Origin: Aestuariimicrobium kwangyangense DSM 21549
GTDB lineage: Bacteria; Actinomycetota; Actinomycetes; Propionibacteriales; Propionibacteriaceae
Length of the DNA: 64,000 nt
Assembly: GCF_000421525.1 (NCBI RefSeq)
Contig: NZ_ATXE01000001.1
Location: 1,054,001 to 1,118,000, forward strand
Direction of reading: 5' to 3'
Position numbers and translations under genes: made by a program. Of the stretch, positions 1-7,778 are shown one piece after another. Each line of letters starts with the position of its first letter. Within the stretch, counting starts at the first letter, position 1. The notes beneath the pieces are model-generated. The model was not told where the DNA came from, made no database searches, and worked only from the letters and a program-made list of their open reading frames with translations.

Positions 1-71
1 ACAGCGTGTTTTGGATACCGGGGGTACAGGCGCGGACGAGGGGGTCGGCGCCTAGTGAGGGTGTGGGCCGG

Positions 72-77
72 TAGGAT
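72..77 (+). promoter_or_regulatory. -10 box of ychF, leaderless type
   Basis: TAGGAT lies 8 nt before the GTG at 86, so the predicted transcript would begin at or next to the start codon. This favours GTG 86 over the TTG at 77, which would fall on the last base of the -10 box. Confidence 0.5.
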
Positions 78-85
78 TGCCCGAC

Positions 86-1159
86 GTGGCACTCACCATC
101 GGCATCGTCGGGCTCCCCAACGCGGGCAAGTCCACCCTCTTCAATGCGCTCACCCGCAACAACGTGCTCGCCGCGAACTACCCGTTCGCCACGATCGAGC
201 CCAACGTCGGGGTGGTGGGCGTTCCGGACTCGCGGCTGGCCGACCTGGCGAAGATGTTCCATTCGGCGCAGATCCTGCCCGCGACCGTCAGCTTCGTCGA
301 CATCGCCGGAATCGTGAAGGGCGCCTCGCAGGGCGAGGGGATGGGCAACGCGTTCCTGGCGAACATTCGCGAGGCCGACGCCATCTGCCAGGTCACCCGC
401 GTCTTCCGTGACGCCGACGTGACGCACGTGGACGGGGCGGTCAACCCGAGCAGCGACATCGAGACGGTGACCACCGAACTGATCCTCGCCGACCTGCAGA
501 CCCTCGAGAAGGCCATGCCGCGGCTCGAGAAGGAGGCGCGCATCAAGAAGGAGTCCCAGCCCAAGCTCGCCGCGTGGCAGCAGGCGATGGACTCGCTCAA
601 CGCCGGGGTCGGTGTGTACGCGGCTGGGCTCGACCTGGAACCGCTGCGCGACCTGTTCCTGTTGACTGCGAAGCCCTTCCTCTACGTCTTCAACTGCGAT
701 TCGGACGAACTCGGCGACGAGGACCTCAAGCGGCGCATGCGCGAGATCGTAGCTCCGGCCGAAGCCATCTTCCTCGACGCCAAGATCGAGTCGGAGATGG
801 TCGACATGGAACCCGACGAGGTGCGCGAGTTTCTCTCCGACATGGGGGTGGACGAGCCGGGCCTCGACATGCTTGCTCGCGTCGGTTACGAGACCCTGGG
901 GCTGCAGAGCTACCTCACGGCCGGTCCCAAGGAGGCCCGGGCGTGGACGATCCACCGCGGGTGGACGGCTCCTCAGGCGGCGGGGGTCATCCACACCGAC
1001 TTCGAGAAGGGCTTCATCAAGGCGCAGGTGGTCAGCTTCGAGGACCTGATGGCCGCGGGGTCGGAGCAGGCCGCGAAGGCCGCTGGGAAGATGCGGCTCG
1101 AGGGCAAGGACTACGTCATGCAGGATGGCGACGTGGTGGAGTTCCGCTTCAACGTGTAG
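86..1159 (+). CDS. ychF: Redox-regulated ATPase / Obg-family GTPase-like protein YchF
   Basis: Cytosolic P-loop NTPase of the Obg/TRAFAC class that binds ribosomes; the family hydrolyses ATP rather than GTP and is linked to translation and the oxidative-stress response. About 357 aa, the usual length. The protein opens with the conserved ALTIGIVGLPNAGKSTLFNA block (Walker A GLPNAGKST), has a central helical insertion, and ends in a TGS domain with the typical VVEFRFNV terminus. I chose GTG 86 because homologues begin M-ALTIGIVGLPN and a -10 box sits directly upstream; a TTG at 77 would add three residues. The last 23 bases recur at 1803-1825 (see repeat entry). Confidence 0.95.
   Translation: MALTIGIVGLPNAGKSTLFNALTRNNVLAANYPFATIEPNVGVVGVPDSRLADLAKMFHSAQILPATVSFVDIAGIVKGASQGEGMGNAFLANIREADAICQVTRVFRDADVTHVDGAVNPSSDIETVTTELILADLQTLEKAMPRLEKEARIKKESQPKLAAWQQAMDSLNAGVGVYAAGLDLEPLRDLFLLTAKPFLYVFNCDSDELGDEDLKRRMREIVAPAEAIFLDAKIESEMVDMEPDEVREFLSDMGVDEPGLDMLARVGYETLGLQSYLTAGPKEARAWTIHRGWTAPQAAGVIHTDFEKGFIKAQVVSFEDLMAAGSEQAAKAAGKMRLEGKDYVMQDGDVVEFRFNV
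1135..1157. repeat. Direct repeat copy 1: 3' end of ychF
   Basis: The last 23 bases of the ychF coding end are found again, identical, at 1803-1825, in direct orientation 668 bp away. The 8 bases at 1114-1121 also recur, joined directly to copy 2. Confidence 0.8.
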
Positions 1160-1375
1160 GAGTCCAGCCTTTCCGCCTAGCTGGGCTGCGGGACTGGTAC
1201 GACTCTGCGGCAGGGCGGGCGTTCAACCGATCGTTCCCCATGCTCAATCTCATAGACGCACTCGCCACAGTCTCCGTGGCGGTCACTGTCGATGCCGGAG
1301 CCTGCATGTTAGCTCCAGGGTGGCTGCATGAGTCGCAATCCCCTAGAGCGCGCAGTGCTTTGAATCTGCGCCGAC

Positions 1376-1699
1376 TTAGACGACCGTGGCTTGATGCTCG
1401 TCTCCCTGATCGAAGAACGCGTGGACGTAGTCATCGATCCCGAGTGGGCTGTCGCGCATGAGAGAGAACACCTCAGCGCCCTGCATCCGCTTGGGAAACG
1501 GGCCGGTCATCTCGTATGACTGGTAGAGGTCGCAGTCGGTGCCGTGCAGCTCATCGGCATATTCGCGGCTTGCCGATTCACACTTGGCGATCGCGTCTCG
1601 GTGACTCTCGGCTCGCCAGAGGGTGACTCGCTCCTCGTACACGTATGACCCGTTGTCGCTCTCGAACCGAGTGAGCGACCTCACGCCGTAGTGGTTCAT
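1376..1699 (-). CDS. Small conserved hypothetical protein (DUF4288-like)
   Basis: About 107 aa, soluble, with no signal peptide or membrane segment. It carries a YEERVTLWRAES segment, an alternating helix rich in acidic and Ala residues, and an EVFSLMRDSPL segment near the C terminus. This pattern resembles small actinobacterial proteins of the DUF4288 type; I could not run a profile search. The start at 1699 (MNHYGVRS) has a good GGGAGG ribosome site; an upstream in-frame ATG at 1774 lacks one. The gene is the only one inside the interval bounded by the two copies of the ychF 3' end and runs opposite to ychF. Function unknown. Confidence 0.6.
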   Translation of the reverse strand: MNHYGVRSLTRFESDNGSYVYEERVTLWRAESHRDAIAKCESASREYADELHGTDCDLYQSYEMTGPFPKRMQGAEVFSLMRDSPLGIDDYVHAFFDQGDEHQATVV

Positions 1700-1794
1700 C
1701 GGTATGCCTCCCGCTGGTGAGATTGTCAGCAAGGCTAGCGGTCGGTGACCCTCTGTCCATGGGTCATCTGGCATGCGGAAATGCCTATCGGCAG

Positions 1795-1825
1795 CGTCAT
1801 GCGGTGGAGTTCCGCTTCAACGTGT
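1795..1825. repeat. Direct repeat copy 2: degenerate copy of ychF 3' end
   Basis: 1803-1825 is identical to 1135-1157 of ychF. The 8 bases just before it (1795-1802) equal ychF 1114-1121, so this copy is the ychF tail with a 13-base internal deletion. It is out of frame with any gene here. It looks like the scar of an old duplication or of an insertion at the end of ychF. Confidence 0.75.
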
Positions 1826-1961
1826 CATGGCGGGCCGCAGGACGCATCCCACTGGTCCCGAAGGATCGTCCGTCAGACGCTTCGCAGGGTTGTCGCCCTG
1901 CCGAAGTGGTGGCGGCCTTGGACGATGCCTCCCGGGATCGGACACGTGCAAGGCTGGTGTC

Positions 1962-2960
1962 GTGTGTGACCGCCCGGCATCCCCAGTGAATGAGTCGTCC
2001 AATGATCCGGCACTACGCAGGGTCCTCGCGGCAGCGGGTCTGCCGTTGGAAGGACACTTCGTTGCGAAGGCCGGCTGGGTGAGTCAGGCCTGGGTTGGCG
2101 ACGAGTACGTGGTGCGGGTCAGCGAGGGACGCTTCCGCGATGCGTACGACCACGAGGCGGCTGTCGTCGGGATGCTCGAAGGCAGTCACGTCCCTCACGC
2201 CCGTCACATCGCTCATGGGCACGGCCCTGACGGCCCCTGGTACATCTCCGAACGACTGCCGGGTCGGACCCTGCACGACGTCTGGCCATCGGCGGACCAG
2301 GGCACCCGCCGGTCCATGATCGAAAGCATCGGTTTCGCACTGCAGGCTCTCCACCGCGTTCCTGTCCCGGCCGATCTGCTCCCTCCTTGGCTCCGGGACG
2401 CGCTCGCTGGCAAGCCATGGCCCGCGTTCCACCCGCCCGTCGTGGGCGCGGCGCTCCAGCAGGTTGAGGCTGCACCGCACCGACCCGGTCACGACATGCG
2501 TCTGCTCGCAGACGTCGCTGCATGGATCCAGGAGCGGCTCGCTCTGTTCCTTGCCGATGAGCACGTCCTCGTCCATGGGGATCTCCATGGATCCAACGTG
2601 ATGGTCGACGACGGGCGAGTCACTGGCATTGTCGACTTCGCGGAGGCATTGTCCCAGCCGGCAGATGCCGAGCTGGACACCCTGCTTCGCTGGTGCGCCA
2701 GAGCGGAAGAGTTCCCGCCCACGCCTCTCCTACGAGGCCTCGATCCAAGCTCTCTGGCCGAGGTCCCGGGATGGCTGCGCCATGCCTATCCAGAGCTGTT
2801 CGAACGCGACCGGCTCCGAGAACGGCTGGACTTCTACGACATGTACATGGAACTGGCCCTGTACGCCCATCACCCGCAGCTCGACATGCGTCAAGCGGCG
2901 GGTGCCCGCATCTCGCGCCTTCTCCTCGGTCACAACCACATTGATCGACTCGTCTGGTAG
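1962..2960 (+). CDS. Phosphotransferase, aminoglycoside phosphotransferase (APH)/choline kinase-like fold
   Basis: Cytosolic small-molecule kinase fold, about 332 aa. The catalytic loop HGDLHGSN (Brenner motif with the catalytic Asp and the metal-binding Asn) and the following IVDFAEA (DFG-equivalent Asp) are plain; the N lobe carries a short glycine-poor nucleotide loop. Substrate cannot be told: members act on aminoglycosides, macrolides, homoserine, choline or unknown metabolites, and nothing nearby points to antibiotic resistance. The start is unsure: GTG 1962 has a weak AAGG upstream, GTG 1986 has none, and there is no in-frame ATG nearby. It lies 136 bp after the ychF-tail repeat. Confidence 0.75.
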   Translation: MCDRPASPVNESSNDPALRRVLAAAGLPLEGHFVAKAGWVSQAWVGDEYVVRVSEGRFRDAYDHEAAVVGMLEGSHVPHARHIAHGHGPDGPWYISERLPGRTLHDVWPSADQGTRRSMIESIGFALQALHRVPVPADLLPPWLRDALAGKPWPAFHPPVVGAALQQVEAAPHRPGHDMRLLADVAAWIQERLALFLADEHVLVHGDLHGSNVMVDDGRVTGIVDFAEALSQPADAELDTLLRWCARAEEFPPTPLLRGLDPSSLAEVPGWLRHAYPELFERDRLRERLDFYDMYMELALYAHHPQLDMRQAAGARISRLLLGHNHIDRLVW

Positions 2961-3099
2961 GTCTTCGTCCTCCACGCCCACCCAGCGACGACCAAGCTGG
3001 CACGACGATCACGTTCCAGCGGCAGATGGCGGGTCCGGGCGCGTTGTTTCCATGACGCGCATCACCGACGGACGATGCAGGGGGAGTCACACCGCGGGG

Positions 3100-4287
3100 T
3101 TACTCAGTGTGGAGCGGCCCATACCGGAGCCAGGCCGGCAAGTCCTTGACGAAGGCCGTCCGCACATCTGGGTCCTGGGCGACCGTCCAGTCGACCCGCG
3201 CCCTGACCTCGGCCTCGTACTTGTCCCACTCGAACCAGTTGACCATCCTCAAGGCCGGGAACCGTGTGGGGATGTCGGCTGCGAGCACCTGCTGCCACCA
3301 CTCCTGCTTGATCGCCAGGGCGTTCGACGCGTCCCGCTCGGTGTTGACCAAGGCCGCTGTCTCGACGATGGCCAGGGGCTTGGAATGTCCGACGGCGTAC
3401 TCCGCGTAGAAGTCCGGGACGGCGAGATCATTGCCCCCGGCCCCGTTGTAGGTGCCGGTGAGTTGCCGGACGAACTTGTCCCGCTCCGGGACCACGTTCG
3501 CCCCCCAGGGGTAGGTGTTGCCCCAGTGGTACAGGGACATGCCCACCCAGTCGACCGCTGCGTCGCCGGGGTAGTACGGGGCGTAGGGGTCGTCGGTCCC
3601 GTCCACGATCCCGTCATGGTTGGTGTCGAGGGCGTCGAAGTCGGCAGTGCCCTTCGTGGCGACGTATCGGCCGCCAGTGAAGGGGTAGCCGCCGCCATAG
3701 TTGGGAGCCCACATGGTCGCGCTCGACGGCGTCGAGTGCACCGCAGCGGCCAGCGTGCGGAACGCTTCAACGTAGGCAGTCGGCTGCTGACCCCACGCGT
3801 ACCAGGATCCGTTCATCTCCTTCCCGAACCGGACGATCACGCCCACCCCCGACTCGTTGATCCTCGTCAGCAGCGCCACCAGGTCGCTCAGGGCTTCTTC
3901 CGTTCTGGCCGCTGGAAGTCCTTCGTTCGGCTCGAGGGTGAGCAGCAGGACGGCTCCCTGGCGGCGAACCTGACCCGCTGCGGCTTCAACGTTCGTGCGG
4001 TCGGTGTCGGTCAACGGGAAGCCTGAGAAGTTCACCGCCACCGCCGGGTTGTGGCCCAGGTGGCTGGCGTACTCGGCGAGTTGCTCGCGGGACCAGTCGA
4101 GGCTGACCCCGAACATCACGCCGGTGCCTGAGCCGACGGGTCGCTCGGGGGCTTGTGGAATGGGGGTGGACGGGGCGGGAACAGTGGACGTGGGGGCAGC
4201 GGCCCGGTCGCTCGATGAGCACGACGTCACCGCGAGGAAGGCTGCGAGGCCCGCGGCTGCCGTCAGGGCCCGTCGCGTCGTCTGCAC
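3100..4287 (-). CDS. Secreted lipoprotein with GH26-like (beta-mannanase-type) glycoside hydrolase domain
   Basis: 395 aa. Begins with a lipoprotein signal peptide: Arg-Arg at 5-6, a hydrophobic stretch, and a lipobox VTSC with the modified Cys at 23; then a Ser/Pro/Thr-rich linker to about residue 55. The catalytic domain has the clan GH-A arrangement with RFGKEMNGSWYAWG (acid/base Glu157) and a later LAIVETA strand fitting the nucleophile Glu. A calcium-loop motif DTNHDGIVDGTD sits mid-domain. Expected to be anchored outside the membrane and to cut beta-mannan or another beta-glycan; substrate is inference. A TAGAGT box at 4294-4299 lies 6 nt before the GTG start, so the mRNA is probably leaderless. 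Confidence 0.75.
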   Translation of the reverse strand: MQTTRRALTAAAGLAAFLAVTSCSSSDRAAAPTSTVPAPSTPIPQAPERPVGSGTGVMFGVSLDWSREQLAEYASHLGHNPAVAVNFSGFPLTDTDRTNVEAAAGQVRRQGAVLLLTLEPNEGLPAARTEEALSDLVALLTRINESGVGVIVRFGKEMNGSWYAWGQQPTAYVEAFRTLAAAVHSTPSSATMWAPNYGGGYPFTGGRYVATKGTADFDALDTNHDGIVDGTDDPYAPYYPGDAAVDWVGMSLYHWGNTYPWGANVVPERDKFVRQLTGTYNGAGGNDLAVPDFYAEYAVGHSKPLAIVETAALVNTERDASNALAIKQEWWQQVLAADIPTRFPALRMVNWFEWDKYEAEVRARVDWTVAQDPDVRTAFVKDLPAWLRYGPLHTE

Positions 4288-4369
4288 CGCAGCACTCTAG
4301 TCCGACGATCGTGTGGCCTTTGGCAGCAGGGAGGCAGCCCGACTGGACCGCACCGAAACGCTGCCCCTG

Positions 4370-4375
4370 TAGCTT
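4370..4375 (+). promoter_or_regulatory. -10 box in front of a leaderless upstream frame
   Basis: TAGCTT is followed by 6 nt and then ATG 4382. The spacing matches the leaderless starts elsewhere in the window, so transcription should begin at the A of that ATG. Confidence 0.45.
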
Positions 4376-4381
4376 CAGGGC

Positions 4382-4411
4382 ATGAATCCACAGCGCTGGA
4401 GGTGCGTGTGA
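4382..4411 (+). CDS. Leaderless nine-codon upstream ORF (MNPQRWRCV)
   Basis: ATG 4382 follows a TAGCTT -10 box by 6 nt and opens a frame of nine codons ending in TGA 4409-4411. The stop overlaps the GTG 4408 of the next gene as GTGA, the classic geometry of translational coupling. The peptide MNPQRWRCV contains no recognised domain. It may be a regulatory upstream ORF that delivers ribosomes to the downstream gene. The alternative is chance, because a nine-codon frame is short; the coincidence of -10 box, spacing and GTGA overlap is what makes it worth listing. Confidence 0.4.
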   Translation: MNPQRWRCV

Positions 4412-4821
4412 CCGCACATGTGGCCAACGAGTTGCTGTCGCGGTTGTTGGGCGAGCGAATGTACTCCGTCGAGTTCGTCCTCAATGACTACGTGCAACTG
4501 CGATTCGACGGCGACCCGGGCGCAGGCAATCCCGTGATCCTCAACAGCTACGTGTGGCCGCAGGTCGAGTCGCAGGGCCGTCGGTGGAACGAGTCCGACC
4601 TCGGGTACGCCGATGCCCTGCGAAAACTGGTTCCCGGGACGGTCATGTCGACGAGCGAGGCCACCGGTCAGGGGATCCGAATCGGTCTGGACACCGGTGC
4701 CGTGGTCATCCATCCCACCCGGGACGAGGTCTTCGTCGAGATCGCCGAGGTGATGGGCTTTCGAGACGGCGCCGGAATGGTGTGGCGACCCGGCGAGGAC
4801 AGCTTCGAAGACGTCATCTGA
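4408..4821 (+). CDS. Conserved hypothetical protein, about 137 aa
   Basis: I do not recognise this family. Soluble, acidic, no signal peptide. It has an N-terminal helix (ANELLSRLLGERM), a beta-rich middle (VEFVLNDYVQLRFDG), and an acidic C terminus ending EDSFEDVI. The alternation of strands with short turns suggests a compact alpha/beta domain. Start: GTG 4408 has a GGAGG at 4398-4402 and overlaps the stop of the nine-codon frame; GTG 4402 in the same frame is the alternative. Convergent with the small membrane protein at 4910. Confidence 0.6.
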   Translation: MTAHVANELLSRLLGERMYSVEFVLNDYVQLRFDGDPGAGNPVILNSYVWPQVESQGRRWNESDLGYADALRKLVPGTVMSTSEATGQGIRIGLDTGAVVIHPTRDEVFVEIAEVMGFRDGAGMVWRPGEDSFEDVI

Positions 4822-4852
4822 CCCCCTCTGATCGCGGCGCGTGTCGGACGCG

Positions 4853-4880
4853 CCTCGCCCACCCGACCCCACCGGCGAGG
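4853..4880. terminator. Candidate hairpin between convergent genes
   Basis: CCTCGCC (4853-4859) pairs with GGCGAGG (4874-4880) across a 14-nt loop; a second 6-bp hairpin occupies 4837-4853. No T-run follows, so activity as an intrinsic terminator is uncertain. Confidence 0.35.
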
Positions 4881-4909
4881 AGGGGCAAAGCACGCGGGTG
4901 AGGTAGCTG

Positions 4910-5083
4910 TCAGGGGGCCGTCCGACCCACGTACCGGAACCAGAAGGCAGCGAACAGCAACACAAGCGCCACGTTCGCGGCGAGCCGGGGCAAGAAGTGC
5001 CCGCGGAAGAAGGCCAGGTCGACGCCCACCACGGTCACCACCAGCGCCAACCCGTAGAGCAGGGAGACCAATGATCTGGACAT
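4910..5083 (-). CDS. Small membrane protein, 57 aa, two transmembrane helices
   Basis: A 57-residue hydrophobic protein: MSRSLVSLLYGLALVVTVVG begins a first helix to about residue 25, a short basic-acidic turn FFRGHFLPR follows, and a second helix runs from about residue 34 to 49 before a short RYVGRTAP tail. No enzymatic residues stand out. The start ATG 5083 has GAGG upstream at suitable spacing; longer in-frame starts would run back across the promoter of the divergent gene. Function unknown. Confidence 0.6.
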   Translation of the reverse strand: MSRSLVSLLYGLALVVTVVGVDLAFFRGHFLPRLAANVALVLLFAAFWFRYVGRTAP

Positions 5084-5230
5084 GGGTTGCCTCGAATCCT
5101 GAAGGATGAACGGTCCGGCCTTGGGCGGACGGCATCGTCGTTCGAGGAAGGTCTGTACCCATTCTCCTCCTCCGACCAACGGCGTCCTGCCTGGGACGCC
5201 TCCATCGGCCCGACCGCTACGCTCACCGCC

Positions 5231-5629
5231 ATGGCCAACCCAGCTGAGCGCGACCTCGCGGGAGCGTCGTCCCTCGCCCGCGAGTGCCCCTGCGGCGGCG
5301 GTGACTACGGTCGATGCTGCGGTCCCATCCATCTGGGAACGCCTGCGGAGACCGCCGAGGAGTTGATGAGGTCCCGCTATTCGGCGTTCGTGCTGGGGCT
5401 AGGGGAGTACCTGGTCACCACGTGGCACCCGCGCACTCGTCCCGATCACGTCGACACATCGGGGGTCGTGTGGACCGGAATCGACATCGTCGACGTGGTC
5501 GACGGTGGCGCGCAGGACTCCCGGGGCGTGGTGGAGTTCGTGGCCCACCACACGGGGGGTGACCTGCACGAGCGATCGCGCTTCGAGCGCCGAGCCGGAC
5601 GATGGTTCTACCTCGATGGAACGTCCTGA
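5231..5629 (+). CDS. UPF0225 / YchJ family protein (SEC-C motif)
   Basis: 132 aa, cytosolic. The N terminus carries CPCGGGDYGRCCGPIH, the cysteine cluster of the SEC-C type that binds zinc, followed by the YchJ core with ELMRSRYSAFVLG and a C-terminal beta sheet ending RFERRAGRWFYLDG. The fold of the core is NTF2-like. Cellular role is not established. ATG 5231 is 7 nt after TACGCT (5218-5223), so it is probably leaderless; the open frame extends upstream but homologues begin just before the cysteine motif. Confidence 0.85.
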   Translation: MANPAERDLAGASSLARECPCGGGDYGRCCGPIHLGTPAETAEELMRSRYSAFVLGLGEYLVTTWHPRTRPDHVDTSGVVWTGIDIVDVVDGGAQDSRGVVEFVAHHTGGDLHERSRFERRAGRWFYLDGTS

Positions 5630-5668
5630 TCCTGCGCCCGGCGGCCCGATCGCGACGACACTGGTGAC

Positions 5669-6061
5669 ATGCAGAGCCGACATGTGAGCCGCGTCATCGC
5701 GGCCCCCTTCGCCACCGTCCACGACTACGTCCGCGAACCGGATCACCTGCCGCTGTGGGCCGAGGGCCTGGCCCAGGCCGAGGTGTCGCGAGAAGGGGAC
5801 GACCTGGTCATCGCCTCACCGATGGGGCAGGTGCGGGTGCGCTTCGTCCCCCCAAACGACTTCGGAGTGGTCGACCACGACGTCACGATGCCCAACGGGG
5901 TCACCCAGAACAATCCGATGCGGGTGCTGGTGCACCCCGAGGGAAGTGAAGTGGTCGTCAGCGTGCGCCAACTCGACCTCACCGACGAGGAGTTCGAGCG
6001 CGATTGCGCGCAGATGGCCGCTGACCTCGACCGGTTGGCGGAGTTGCTGGAGCGGTCCTGA
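5669..6061 (+). CDS. SRPBCC (START/polyketide cyclase-like) family protein
   Basis: 130 aa soluble protein with the helix-grip pattern: an opening strand SRHVSRVIAAPFATVHDYV, then DHLPLWAEGL, several strands, and a long C-terminal helix ([22 protein letters not shown]). This family binds hydrophobic ligands or acts as a cyclase or stress protein; no ligand can be assigned here. Follows the YchJ-like gene by 39 bp on the same strand. A strong hairpin at 6157-6187 lies downstream before the convergent reductase gene. Confidence 0.8.
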   Translation: MQSRHVSRVIAAPFATVHDYVREPDHLPLWAEGLAQAEVSREGDDLVIASPMGQVRVRFVPPNDFGVVDHDVTMPNGVTQNNPMRVLVHPEGSEVVVSVRQLDLTDEEFERDCAQMAADLDRLAELLERS

Positions 6062-6156
6062 GGGGTGTCGTGGGAGCGGACGTGATCTCGACACGCGGCT
6101 CGTTCCTCACCCCTACTCGATCGACGGTGGAGGTCGGCCCCTCCTCGATCGACGTT

Positions 6157-6187
6157 CCTCGGCCCGACCTGATCGGCCGGGCCGAGG
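6157..6187. terminator. GC-rich hairpin between convergent genes
   Basis: CCTCGGCCCG (6157-6166) pairs perfectly with CGGGCCGAGG (6178-6187), 10 bp stem and 11-nt loop. It lies between two convergent genes and could stop transcription from both sides, although no T-run is present. Confidence 0.5.
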
Positions 6188-6199
6188 ACTCGTCCGTGA

Positions 6200-7231
6200 T
6201 CAGCGCCCGAAGGAGAGCTCCCGGCTGCGCTGGCCAACTCCACGCTCGCCGTAGGGGTAGTCCGGAAGCACCGGGCGCGACACCTCGTCCAGCGCCTTGG
6301 TGTGGGCCTCGTCGAGATGCACGTCGGCCATCTTGAGGGCCTCGTCCAGTTGCTCGGTCGTGCGGTTGCCGAGGATCGGTGCGGTCACCATCGGACGATC
6401 CGCCACCCACGCCAGCGCCACCTGGGCCATCGTCAGCCCGGTCTCGTCGGCGACGCGGCGGACCACGTCGAGGATGTCCCAGGCCTTGTCATCGGACTGC
6501 TTGTCGGCGTAGTTCTCCATGCCGCGGTTGGGGTCCTCGCCCAGCCGGGTGGCGCCGGTCGGGGCCTGCTCGCGGGAGTACTTGCCGGTCAGCCAGCCGC
6601 CGCCCAGCGGGCTCCACGGGATCAGACCGATGCCGTACTGCTCACAGGCGGGCACGATCTCGAGCTCGATGTAGCGGGTCAGCAGGTTGTACTGGGGCTG
6701 CAGGAGCACGGGGTGCACCATGCCGCTGGCACCAGCCAGTTCACTGATGGCCGCGATCTGCCAACCGATGAAGTTGCTCAGCCCGAAGTAGTGGATCTTG
6801 CCCTGGCGCATGGCGTCGTCCATGAACCTCAGCACCTCGTCCAGCGGGGTGAAGGGGTCGAACGCGTGCACCTGGTAGAGGTCGATGGTGTCGACCCCCA
6901 AGCGGCGCAGGCTCGCGTCGAGTGCCGAGGTCAGGTGCTTGCGGGAGAGCCCGACACCGTTGGGGTGCTGGCCGGTGGGGAAGCGTCCCTTGGTCGCGAG
7001 CACCACCTCATCGGCGCGGCCGTCCTTCTGCCCGAGCCAGCGCCCGATGATCTCCTCCGACACCCCGCCGTTGTAGACGTCGGCGGTGTCGATGAAGGTG
7101 CCGCCAGCCTCCACGAACGCGTCCAACTGTGCGTGCGCGCCACGCTCGTCGGTCTCCTTGCCGAAGGTCATCGTGCCCAGACAGAGCCTCGAGACGCTGA
7201 CCCCGGTGCTGCCCATCGTGCGGTATTCCAT
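6200..7231 (-). CDS. Aldo/keto reductase
   Basis: 343 aa NADPH-dependent oxidoreductase with a TIM barrel. The catalytic tetrad is visible: Asp48 and Tyr53 in DTADVYNGG, Lys81 in ATKGRF, His122 in YQVHAFDP. The NADP-binding end shows GLSNF, LQPQYNLL and PWSPLGGGWLTGKY. The order and length match the YajO/Tas-type subfamily acting on aldehydes or ketones; natural substrate unknown. The start ATG 7231 has a GAGGAGTGAGGA ribosome site. A single-gene unit, convergent with the SRPBCC gene and divergent from the YqeY-like gene. Confidence 0.9.
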   Translation of the reverse strand: MEYRTMGSTGVSVSRLCLGTMTFGKETDERGAHAQLDAFVEAGGTFIDTADVYNGGVSEEIIGRWLGQKDGRADEVVLATKGRFPTGQHPNGVGLSRKHLTSALDASLRRLGVDTIDLYQVHAFDPFTPLDEVLRFMDDAMRQGKIHYFGLSNFIGWQIAAISELAGASGMVHPVLLQPQYNLLTRYIELEIVPACEQYGIGLIPWSPLGGGWLTGKYSREQAPTGATRLGEDPNRGMENYADKQSDDKAWDILDVVRRVADETGLTMAQVALAWVADRPMVTAPILGNRTTEQLDEALKMADVHLDEAHTKALDEVSRPVLPDYPYGERGVGQRSRELSFGR

Positions 7232-7361
7232 GGTGGTTCCTCACTCCTCGAACAAGAAATAATGACCTGCCAATTCTGTCAGCCGAACCCGCGGCCGGCA
7301 GGGGTTGCCGGTCAGGCGCGCAAGGAACTGCGCGTGGCCCGCCGTGTGGTGAGGTGGGACC

Positions 7362-7721
7362 ATGACGATTCGCGACCAGATCCAGTCCGCTCTCACCGAA
7401 GCGATGAAGGCCCAGGACACCGTGGCCGTGGGCGCCCTCCGCAGCGCCCTGTCGGCCATCGGCAACGCGGAGGCGCTGCCGGTGAGCATCGTGCCCTCGG
7501 CCGGTGCCATCGAATCGGCGGTCGCGTTCGGGTCGGGGGAGTCCGATCGGCTGTTGCTCGACGACGACCAGCAGCGCGAGGTGGTGGAGAAGGAGGTCGC
7601 CGAGCGCGAGGCCGCCATCACCCACTACGACGAACTCGGACGATCCGACGCCTCCGAGAAGCTGCGCGCCGAGGTGGCGACCCTGCGAGACCTACTGGCC
7701 GGCAGGCCCCACGAGGCCTGA
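7362..7721 (+). CDS. GatB/YqeY domain protein
   Basis: 119 aa. Matches the YqeY domain found alone or fused to GatB and GlnRS: N-terminal IRDQIQSALTEAMKAQD and LRSALSAIGNAEAL, then an acidic helical segment. Family members may bind tRNA or help amidation of Glu-tRNA; this stand-alone protein has no proven role. AGGTGGG lies just before ATG 7362. The insert from about residue 45 to 65 (VPSAGAIESAVAFGSGESDR) is low in structure. Confidence 0.85.
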   Translation: MTIRDQIQSALTEAMKAQDTVAVGALRSALSAIGNAEALPVSIVPSAGAIESAVAFGSGESDRLLLDDDQQREVVEKEVAEREAAITHYDELGRSDASEKLRAEVATLRDLLAGRPHEA

Positions 7722-7778
7722 CCGAGCCCGGCTCGGGCAGAGTCCAGTCCTGACCGAGCCCGTCCAACCGCAGAGGGG

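Noticed and set aside
77-85. TTG 77 as the ychF start
   Set aside because: It falls on the last base of the -10 box, and homologues begin at the residue coded by GTG 86.
1160-1375. tRNA or small RNA gene after ychF
   Set aside because: No cloverleaf or T-loop consensus could be found; nothing recognisable in this 216-bp gap.
1135-1825. Active mobile element bounded by att sites
   Set aside because: No integrase or transposase lies between or next to the copies, and the second copy has an internal deletion. Kept only as a scar.
1962-2960. Aminoglycoside resistance gene
   Set aside because: The fold is shared by many metabolic kinases; there is no resistance context or close match that I can verify.
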